Program-made: the position numbers and the translations under genes
DNA from: Chromera velia
Lineage: Eukaryota > Sar > Chromeraceae
Assembly (NCBI GenBank): GCA_018398765.1
Contig: JAHBMJ010000746.1
Span: 7,501 to 21,514, forward strand
Direction: 5' to 3'
Length of the DNA stretch: 14,014 bases
Notes under the pieces: generated by a model
What the model saw: the letters and a program-made list of their open reading frames with translations, nothing else
Told to the model about the DNA's origin: nothing
The model's database searches: none
Shown here: piece after piece, positions 1 to 8,294 of the stretch
Position numbering within the stretch: the first letter of the stretch is position 1
Layout of the letters: every line of letters starts with the position of its first letter

Positions 1-253
1 CGAGAAGATCCTCGATCAGGGGGGGACCTGAAGTTTTATTCATTTCAGATTGAAGGGAGGGAAGAAGGAAGGGCGAGTGACTAATGGCCGTGGGGACATG
101 AGAGAGATTCCCCTCTTTTTGTTTCCCTTTTGCTTTTAAAGACAAAGGTGGAAATTTTGGAAGTGTCGCTCGAGTCTTCCATTCAAAGGACACAGTTGCC
201 AGTGGAGTGCAGTGCAGTGGATCGAAGCACGTATTTATGTTTGGCAGGCGATT

Positions 254-441
254 ACTGGGTAAACAGTGTATCAGTCTGCGTGCTCTTCTTAAAGTTTGAA
301 AGCAAAATCAGGTCCTTGAAGTGCAACGCAGTGCAGTGAAGTTTCATGAAGTCATACTGGGTAGACAGTGCCTCCATTTGTGCTGAGCAATTGACCAGAA
401 GGGCTTTCTTTTGAGAGGACGTGTGCACTGGGTAAACAGTG
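254..441. repeat. Three spaced copies of ACTGGGTAAACAGTG
   Basis: Copies at 254-268, 356-370 (one base different, GTAGAC) and 427-441, spaced by 102 and 71 bases. The ends ACTG/CAGT are inverted, so each copy can form a small hairpin. The third extends to CACTG...CAGTG. Related GTGCAGTG and GAAGTGAAGT words recur between them (about 206-219, 328-341, 490-530), which suggests a degenerate tandem repeat of roughly 100 bases. Confidence 0.75.
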
Positions 442-904
442 CTGAGCGACTCCCTCTACCTTTTGAAAAGAGCCAAAGATTGGTTCAGTCCATCGAAGTC
501 AATCGAAGTGAAGTGGCAGTGAGGCAGTTCGAGCAAAACAAAGTAAAGAGCACCGCAGTTCAGGAAGAGTGTCCCTTTTTTTTTTCTCTTCGGAAAAGCT
601 TCCTTTGCAGTAATCCTTGCGTGTTTTCTCTTATGACACTCGTCGAGCGTCGGTGCATGCAAACAGCTAGATATGTACGTGGGAGTCCGTCTAAAGAATT
701 TCTAAGTCCGGCCCGAGAGAAAGAAGACCATGAGATCCCTCGGAGGTTCTCATCAGGAGTCACACGTCACTTTGTTTTTGTAGCAGCATTCGATCAAGCC
801 GGCCTCTCGATTTCGTTTTCTTTTCTTTTGTTTTCTTTTGCAATTGGAATTGCAATCCGGAATGCGCATGTGTAAATCAAGAAAACTTCAGAAGTCGAAG
901 AGAG

Positions 905-929
905 GTGTGTGTGTGTGTGTGTGTGTGTG
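905..929. repeat. (GT)n microsatellite
   Basis: An uninterrupted GT run of about 25 bases, followed directly by a pyrimidine-rich tract to about 1005. Confidence 0.95.
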
Positions 930-1345
930 GTGTCTCTTTGCCTCTTTCTTTCTATCTTACTTCCCTTCTTTCTGCACTTTTTTCTCTCTTTCTCTCTTTG
1001 CTCCGGTCGGTTGGCCACATCTGTTCGCGGAAGGGAAGGACGTCTGTTCGCTTTTTTACTGGCCAGGGCAGACGGGTGGACGCCGATCTCGGAGCTTGTT
1101 TCAACTTCTCCTGGGGATCCCTCTCTTTCCCATTTATTCGGGGTCAGTCACCATTCCTTGTCAATCCACCATCAGAGGGCCATTACAAATAAATAGAATC
1201 GAGACACAGTTTTTCTTCATGTGGACTACAAGGGGACACGGAGGAATGGAAGTTGATATAGAACTATCCATCATGCAGACGAGAAAGAGAAGGAGAGTGA
1301 GAGAAATGACCCATGTAGAATTCCAACCAGGCTCCGTGCTTCTAG

Positions 1346-1670
1346 CTGAGTGCAAGAAGCTTCGATCATGAGGCCTCCATTCTTTCCCATGCAAGTAAAC
1401 CTGGTGAGGTCAGAGTAGTCCTCCGACCGGTGAGTGTATGGTTTCTGTTCAAATGCATCGATCGACATGTGACTGACCCTTTCTGTTTGATTGCAGAGAA
1501 GACGACCGGCCAGAGATGACGGAGGACCCGTTGGCAATGACCATCGGGGACACCGCTGCATGGGTCGTCTGCATGTGAGGAGACTGCATCATCATCATGG
1601 GTGGAGGAGAGCTAGACGAGTGTTGCAGATCGGAAACACTACGTACCGGTACGCCTTTTTGTTACATTAA
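1346..1670 (+). other. Possible pair of exons flanking a 67-nt intron, product unknown
   Basis: GTGAGT at 1430 and TTGCAG ending at 1496 bound a 67-nt stretch containing a branch-like CTGAC near its 3' end. Removing it joins an open frame of 28 codons (from 1346, just after a TAG) in phase 0 to 57 further codons ending at TAA 1668-1670. The translation includes SFDHEASILSHASKPGEV and then an Arg-rich part. No family is recognised. No start codon is visible in this frame, so an upstream exon would be required. It could also be a non-coding transcript. Confidence 0.25.
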
Positions 1671-2964
1671 ATGAGGGCTGTGCCTACGTCTAACAAGCAT
1701 GCATGAAAACGTAGTGCCATGCAGGGATCAAAAAGTTTACAATCACAAGAATCTGTAGACATCAGAGAAGTGACAGCACGATTGAAGCTCAGCCTTGGCA
1801 GAAGAATTACAGGCAACAGGGACGTGAAGTAGGTGGCCATGAAGGAAAACAGGGGGAAGATGGGGAGAGAGAGGGAAGGAGAAATGAAGAAAGAGCTTTA
1901 CAGGAGCGTCAATCTTCTTCATGAGCAGTCAAATTTTACAACAGACGGTTGATTCACTTTCAATTTGATGCCCAGTCGCAGATTTCTCAATCTAGTTTCT
2001 CAATGGTTTCTTTTTTTGCAGATTGTCGGAGCTGACAGCATCATTCGTCACTTGACGGGACTTTGCCTGACGGGGTCATGATCATGCATAGGCGCCCATT
2101 CATCTTTCTTCAAGTTGCACGGGCAGAGCGAGTACGGGTTCTGATGACATCTGATAAAAAAATCAGGCAGGGGATACTTGAGGTGAGTCGTTTCCTCTCT
2201 CACTCTTTGACTGATTTCAGAGCAGGAATGTGCTAATTTTCGCCCGTCTGTCCATCGGACAGATCTTGCAGACATGTTGTCTGAAATTCAAACATCGATT
2301 TGCATGCGGGAAGAAGACGATTTCATTTTTTAACTCTCGACGCATGACCGGGAAAACATGGACACCGCCAGAAGTTTAGATGGTGGCGCTGCAGTTGACG
2401 CTTTTGAAACGGCTCATGAGCAGGAAGAAAAAGGGAGGGTGCAAATTGGGGATATGAATGAAGACTTCAAATGTGCATTCATTCCTCGCCGAATCCTCGG
2501 ACAGAAGAATCAAGTCGTGCATGGTCCCTCGCGATGAAGCTTCTTTGCTCTCTTTCGATCTGCAGGGTCGATTATGCAGCGGTATCACGCTCATAATTGA
2601 TTTGGCTTGGACGCAATCTCCGAAGCCTAGCTCATTGAGAGGAAGGTGAGTAATGACGATCGACTTTCTCTTTCTACACAGTCCACTTAATTGCGCATTG
2701 CTCGCCTGACTTCAAGTGAAATGCATTTTTTCTGCGCGTCAGAAGGATGCGTATGTAGCGAGCCTTCTCTCATGCATGTACATAAGGATCAACATTAAAC
2801 CCCGTTGCATCAATGACGGCAGGTAGTCGGAGCTGTGAAGGGAGAGGACACCCGAAAAGTCTTTGCACAAGCCAGTCCCTGTAAATCTCTGAGAGCGTCA
2901 AGTGCTCAAAGCCCTCTGACATTCATGCACCCTCTCTCTGTTCTCGTCCTACATTTCCTTCCAG
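1671..2964 (+). other. Unassigned region with plus-strand splice-like signals
   Basis: I see an acceptor-like T-rich tract and GCAG ending at 2021, a GTGAGT at 2183, acceptors at 2220 and 2271, and a GTGAGT at 2646 paired with a pyrimidine-rich TTCCAG ending at 2964. Short open frames lie between them, for example a 59-codon frame from ATG 2358. No single phase-consistent gene model connects them, because every join I tried meets a stop. It may be the body of an unrecognised spliced gene, a decayed gene or a non-coding RNA. Confidence 0.25.
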
Positions 2965-3090
2965 ATTGCCTTCGAGTCGAGCAACCTGCTGAGTGAAGAG
3001 CACGTGCGGAGTGACTGGAGGGAGGACACTCTTCTCGCTTACGACAGTAAAGGCGGACACTCCAATGTGCTACCAGGAGCTTCGCTTTGA
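2965..3090 (+). other. Possible terminal exon of a plus-strand gene
   Basis: Directly after the strong acceptor at 2964, an open frame of 41 codons runs to TGA 3088-3090. It reads IAFESSNLLSEEHVRSDW and continues with mixed, non-repetitive composition, which looks more like real protein than its surroundings. The upstream exon ending at 2645 carries a TAG five codons before its end in the matching frame, so the connection is unresolved. The family is unknown. Confidence 0.25.
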
Positions 3091-3640
3091 CTCTGGCCAT
3101 CCGATTTGCATCGGGGGGATGTCCGGCTTTGTTGTGATTAGACGACGGTCACCCTGCCCCGCCCTGCCCCAACACCTCACGCCCCGACATATTGCGAATC
3201 CTCTTCGAAGGAGGGGGTAAATTGCCACACGAGTCAGCCCTCTCTCTCTCACCAAAAATTACGGTGTCGCACCTGGAATGCCGCCAGGCGGCCCAGGTCT
3301 TGCCACGAGCCTTCAATACCATCATTTCCCATTCCCTTCCCACCATTCAACACTGCCTTCAAGCTCCCACCCTAGCTCCCACCATCGCCACTGCGTTGGA
3401 ACCATTCGTCGCTGCCTATACCCAGGCTTATGCCCTCACCTCCTATGCCCTCACTTGAAATAGACTTCTACAAAAAGAGAAGGGTCACAGAGTTACGGAT
3501 GGCGAAGCTCAAAACAGACATCTGAAAACCTCTCGCTCAAAACCTTTTCTCTCTACAATTAAGGATGGGCCCGTATGACAAATTCGATAAATTTCAGATT
3601 CAATTTCTAAACATATAACAACGAAACTTCACGCGCGCTA
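3091..3640. other. Unassigned, C-rich then transitional sequence
   Basis: A repeated CCCTGCCCCGCC-type run occurs at 3152-3170. A run of CCCACC, CATCGCC and GCCCTCACC words at 3330-3455 produces overlapping plus-strand open frames (88 and 61 codons) without a recognisable domain. From about 3540 composition shifts sharply towards A and T. Confidence 0.4.
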
Positions 3641-3642
3641 CT

Positions 3643-3764
3643 AGTTATAGTAGCATGATACTAGCATCAACTAGAGCATCAATCAAAAATACTAAAAAAA
3701 ATGCTTTGTCAGACTCATAATGTCAGTTAAATTTAGTTATGATGCATTTATAATGCTACTAACT
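3643..3764. repeat. MITE-like imperfect inverted repeat
   Basis: The arms 3643-3672 and 3735-3764 are each about 30 bases and are near reverse complements (about 24 aligned matches with two small gaps, sharing GTAGCAT and GCATCA), separated by 62 bases of AT-rich sequence. A transcript or single strand could fold into one long stem. No open frame lies inside. Target-site duplications are not obvious to me. Confidence 0.5.
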
Positions 3765-3862
3765 TTATACTCGAATTTTTCAAAAAGTCGGGCTGGCTTT
3801 TTTTTTTCTGTATGGATAAAAACTACAGGTAAAAAGTCAGACTGGGGAGAGAAAGACAGAGA

Positions 3863-3910
<48 letters not shown>

Positions 3911-4485
3911 CTAGGAGAGAGGGGAGGGGGGGGGGGAAGACTAATGACCATTGACCAAACTTCCCTATGGAGAGTCCTAGGGAGAGTCTTCTTGAAACTT
4001 AAGTAAGCTGGTTCCTTAACATAAGTACAAACAGAGAGACGGGCCTGAACATATATAAGTATGACATGAGAAATAATCTTCTAAGAACATGTTTGACGAT
4101 ATGATTTCAGTATAACCTGAGTTACAGGCTGAGTAGTATTTTTACTTTAAAAAACCGAAAAATATTTGTTTGGTTTTTGTGTGGGGTTTAATGGGGTTTA
4201 AAGAGTGGACTGCTAGGTGTACTGCCCTCTTTGAATCTATTTTTTCAATTATTTAATATTTAATTAAAAGTTTTTGTATTCATCTTTTTTCCTATTTTTT
4301 CATCCTTTTTTGATGTCCTACGCCTAGATTAATTAACACCCAAATTAGTCAGAAACTGTCAGAATTCAAAGTTAATTGTGACTTATAAATATTTGGATTT
4401 TGCTTGTCAGTGAACTTGTCACTTTATTTTCAGCTGAATTTTGGTTGTAACCTCGCTATATGTACTGGTTCGGCGCTTACAGTGT
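3765..4485. other. AT-rich island, no gene seen
   Basis: The sequence is clearly richer in A and T than the rest of the window, with T-rich runs at 4140-4190 and 4240-4320. It includes the GA microsatellite at about 3851-3910 and a G9 run near 3928. I find no coding frame, tRNA or transposase. It could be an old insertion or an intergenic spacer. Confidence 0.45.
3851..3910. repeat. (GA)n microsatellite
   Basis: A GA-rich tract, pure from about 3867 to 3904. It produces an Arg-Glu repeat in a spurious open frame at 3720-3914. Confidence 0.95.
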
Positions 4486-5321
4486 TTGGCCGACACATTC
4501 ATGTCTAGCTGTACCTGTCTGGATACATCTGTAGTCGGAGCCCCGGCAAGTCACCAGTGGCAAAGACCGATCAACCATCCGCCCGATGGAGGAAGAAGAC
4601 CATAGGACGAACGGGCTTACGGACAATCAATCATTCGATTGGGGGCACTCTGTCAGGATGCGACTCATGCGAGTCTGAGGGGGGAACGTGGACGTCGTGG
4701 AGGGGACTCCCGTGCAGCCCACACAAAATCAGTAACACCCGGCATCGCCGCGACTGGAGCTAGGGTGGTGCTTTGATGAGTGACAGACGGGATTCGCGGC
4801 CGGACAGTTGGAAACCTGGTTCCCTTTCCGAGAATGAATTCTGATTGAAGAGAAGCGCACGATGCTCTCTCGTGCGTTTCCTTTGTCCCCCTTCGCTGAC
4901 ACCCACAGTGCATTTTCTTTTTCCCCAGTCTCTTTCTTTTGAAGGCATTCGTTCGTTTCATTGAATTTGGTCTCTGCTCTCTTCTTCCTTCCGTCTTTCT
5001 TTCTTTCTGTCGCTTCTCTGTACCACTGCGTGCGAAGATGACAGACGACTGAACAAAGAAAGGCAGAAGTGACTGCCTGTACTTGAAAGAAATCTTTTGG
5101 TTGACGAGCAGAAAAACAAAAGGACAATGAAACACGGGTAGACAGAAAGTACGGAGAGAAACAAAAGAGAAGAATATTTTTCTTCCTCGGCACCCCCTTC
5201 CCGCTCCCTGACCATCAAATTGCTTCCTTCCCCTGTGAACACAAACTGAATTTGCTCCACTGACTTCCACCTATTCACAACCATTTCCCCTTCCCCCCCT
5301 CTTCCATCTGGTCGTCACAAT
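4486..5321. other. Region downstream of CCT8, probably 3' UTR then intergenic
   Basis: On the CCT8 sense strand this follows the TAA at 5322. I find no AATAAA or ATTAAA in the first 400 bases. A minus-strand open frame of 201 codons (4665-5270) lies here but has Phe/Leu-rich and Lys/Arg-rich halves from purine/pyrimidine tracts and no domain, so I treat it as chance. The extent of the 3' UTR cannot be fixed. Confidence 0.45.
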
Positions 5322-5677
5322 TTAATCGTCATCATCCCCCGGCCCCCCTTCCTTCGGCTTCGGTCCTCCTGCAGGCTTCGACATGATGATCTGGTCCACA
5401 CGGAGCACCGTGAGGACCGCGTCTGTGGAGAGCTTGATGGCCCACAGCTTCGTCTGCATGTGATCAACGACCCCCAGAGTCGCACTGCAGATCACATGGG
5501 ACGCCGTGTCGTCAGAAGCGGCCACTGCGGCTCCGGCCCTGCTGCGGGCCTCTGCGACAGGCTTCAGCGCGGCGTCTCTCTCCGGAGAGGATCCGAAGGG
5601 CTGACCCCCATCAACGTCTACTCCGGCAGTCTTCAAACCCCCTGCCTGATGGGCTGCGTACAGTTCTGTCACCGTGT
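5322..5677 (-). other. CCT8: CCT8 exon 16: C-terminal exon with alanine-rich insertion and acidic tail
   Basis: This exon encodes residues 458-575, ending at TAA 5322-5324. It begins [11 protein letters not shown] and contains [16 protein letters not shown], which keeps the Asp of the chaperonin GILD motif (D529). It ends [17 protein letters not shown] and then a GDDDD tail. Between V479 and H518 the segment is roughly 34 residues longer than in human CCT8. The extra part (about 483-514, 5508-5603) is rich in Ala, Arg, Ser and Asp. No donor/acceptor pair of matching phase with good consensus removes it cleanly. A weak phase-1 pair (GTCAGC to GCCGCAG, about 80 nt) cannot be excluded. Confidence 0.9.
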
Positions 5678-5909
5678 CTGCAAACTCACAGAGATACATG
5701 CACGTGCAGAGAGAGCGAGAAAGCGTGCTGCATTATTTGAATGAACAGAATATGGAGAAGCTACACGTTGGCCGCGTAGGCAATCTTTGATGTGAAAAAC
5801 TCGATGCCGACGACGCGGACAGGTGGTTTACGTCTTGTCTCTTTTTTTGTTTTCTTCAGAAAAAAGGGAGAGAGAGACATCCATGTCTGACACCACGAGA
5901 AAAAGAGCG

Positions 5910-5948
<39 letters not shown>

Positions 5949-8253
5949 CCATCTAGGAGAACGAACCACAGACACACACTATCCAGAGAGACTCTCTCTC
6001 CCTCCCTCTTTCCATCGCGCTCCCTCCTTAGAAAGGGAAAGAGAGGTAACGGTGAGGGGTTTCCCTTTGTTCTTCTCTCTTCCCTTCCCTTGCCTGCCTG
6101 CCTGCCTGACCTGTGGCCCTGAATCCCGCGTTCTCTGCCAGGATTTTGGGCACGCACTCGAGGGCCTCCCCGAACTTCAGCACGGCGTACTGGTCGAGTC
6201 CTGTCTCCATCACTCCCGTCTTACGGAGAACAAGAGCAAGCTCGATTTCACTGGCTCCAGCTGCATGCATGAGTGCATGTAAACACATAACACAAAGAAA
6301 CTGAGGAGTCCCACAACGCAACGTTGTCTAGACCGAGGCGGCAGAGAACACCACCGCGCTCGCAGGAGTCTTTCCCTCCTTTCCTTTGTTTTGCGGAAAG
6401 AAAAGGAAGGAAGACGGGGTTGAAAGAAAGGCTGTACCGCAGAGAGGTAGCGACCTCAGCTCCCACACGAAACGCAGCCGGTCTTTGACTGAAGAGCAGA
6501 AAGCTAACACAACGCCAGCTCGGAACGGAGCAGATGAAAGAAAACACTTGGAGGGACACAAGACGGGAGACGGAGAGAAAGAGACAGGTGGAAGGAAAGA
6601 AGGAAAACGAATACAGAAGAGTGAGTGAGTGAGTGAGTGAGTGAGTGATTCGATTCAATCGAAGGACCCCTTTAACGTGGCGGCACACAGAAAGAATTAA
6701 GGCCTCCCTTCCTTCCAAAAAAAACCCGCAGATCCCTCACCTCACCTCACGCCCCTTCAACGAGACACGCCGGCAAAAAAAAAAAGAAGCAAAAGAACCA
6801 ACTCAGCATCACTCACACATACCAACGAGAGTGTGTTCAAAGAGAAAGCAAGGAAACAGCGACAGAGCAGCTGCATGCAGAAAAGAACCTGGATCCGACA
6901 ATCAGGAAAGAGGCAAAGAGATTAAGCAAGAAGATCCCCAGACAAACAAATAAACAAACAGACAAACCTCCAGGGACGAATTTGGAATCCTTTGTGCCCG
7001 CCCTCACAGTCTGGATAGCGTTGTCGATCGCTCGCTCGACCTCCTCCAAGGCGTTTGACGAGGCACCTCTGAAAGGAGAGGCGTACAAACAAGAAACAGG
7101 CAGGCGGGGAGTACGGTGAAAGATCAAAAACTTGCCCTACACCCCCCCTGTGTGTGAGTGTGTGTGTGGGGGGGGGAACGTGTTGTATGGCCTCTCGTAT
7201 ACGCAAAATGAGAGCGCGAAAGTGGTCATACACGCAGGAAGGACGACAAACAAGGACGAAGAAGCAAATCGGCGGGCGCGCCAGAACAAGGAAGAAAAAG
7301 GAAAAGTAATTAATGCGGTTCGATAACGACTGAAGTCCATCTTCCCCCCTCCCCCCCCAATCCCTTCAGTCTGTCAACAGACTGACAGACTGACCTCAGG
7401 ACGATGGTCGAGACCTTCGTGTCCTTTGCCTTCAGGACGGTGGCCTTCTGAGAAGCCATCTCGACCACCTCCACGCTCTCTGCAGTGCCCATCTCCTCAG
7501 GAAGAGGGGCTCCCTGCATGGACACGGACACATGGACTCGTGCAAACGGTCAGACGGAAGGAACAAGCAGGACAAAGTGAGAGAGAAAAGGAAGAAAAAA
7601 AAAGGGCCCCACGCGGCGTGGACCTGTTCAGAATTCAACGGAAGAAAACACACAAGGAGGTCTCCCGTTTTCGGCAACTCGCTGCTTCCGTCACACTCAA
7701 TCTCTGACGTCCCTCCCCGGCTGGCTGTTTCTTCTGACGCGCCTTCCCCCTTCCGAATCACATACAGACCGATTCCCTTCCCTCAGTCTCTCTCTCTCTC
7801 ACTGACCAAGCGGACGAGAGCAGTGGCACCGAGAGTTCTGCAGATTCGTCGAAGTTCGAATTTTGACTGGATCTGCAAGCAGAAAAGGGGGAATAAAACA
7901 GAAAACTTGAAGAAGTGAACACAAACGCACGCGCACACGACCGCACACACACGCGCGCGCGCGGACACTGGCGGATGGAAGGACGGGGAGAGTTGGGGGA
8001 AAAGAGAGAGAAAGAAGGGGGGGGGGGGGGGTCTGACCTTGATGGTGAGGATCTTGTATTTGTTGCAGAAGTGCTGCGCGATTTCCGCAATGTTCCCGTG
8101 AGAAACGATCACTTCAACTCCAGTGTCCTTGATCTCCTTGATGACCTGCATACACACACGCACACATAGACACACACACACACACACACGCACGCACGCA
8201 CGCATGAACGCAAGAACACACACACGCACACATGAATGCAGGCACGCATAAAC

Positions 8254-8294
<41 letters not shown>

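Larger units (their letters stand above)
1..1345. other. Non-coding or unassigned sequence
   Basis: Plus-strand open frames at 411-875 and 838-1371 have no recognisable domain and are partly low complexity (Cys/Val runs from the GT repeat, Ser/Leu/Phe from pyrimidine tracts), so I do not call them genes. The stretch 780-1010 is strongly pyrimidine-rich on the plus strand, which resembles the sense strand of introns in CCT8. It may therefore be an intron or UTR of a plus-strand transcript. Confidence 0.4.

Noticed and set aside
838-1371. Plus-strand open frame of 177 codons
   Set aside because: It runs through a GT repeat and a pyrimidine tract, overlaps two other open frames, and has no recognisable motif. 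It also ends before the likely intron at 1430.
2183-2220. A 38-nt intron (GTGAGT to TTTCAG)
   Set aside because: It joins two open frames in phase, but 38 nt is far shorter than any other intron here. A later acceptor at 2271 is equally possible. It is kept only as part of the unassigned region.
3192-3458. Plus-strand open frame of 88 codons
   Set aside because: Repeated CCCACC and GCCCTCACC words explain it. There is no domain, and a second overlapping frame is equally open.
3720-3914. Open frame ending in an Arg-Glu repeat
   Set aside because: It is translation of the GA microsatellite in an AT-rich non-coding region.
4665-5270. Minus-strand open frame of 201 codons downstream of CCT8
   Set aside because: It arises from purine/pyrimidine tracts, giving Phe/Leu-rich then Lys/Arg-rich stretches. 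There is no domain or splice evidence, and two other frames are open over the same tracts.
5508-5603. Treating the alanine-rich stretch of CCT8 exon 16 as an intron
   Set aside because: The only phase-compatible pair has a poor acceptor without a pyrimidine tract and would be shorter than every other CCT8 intron. The frame is open and codon use is exon-like.
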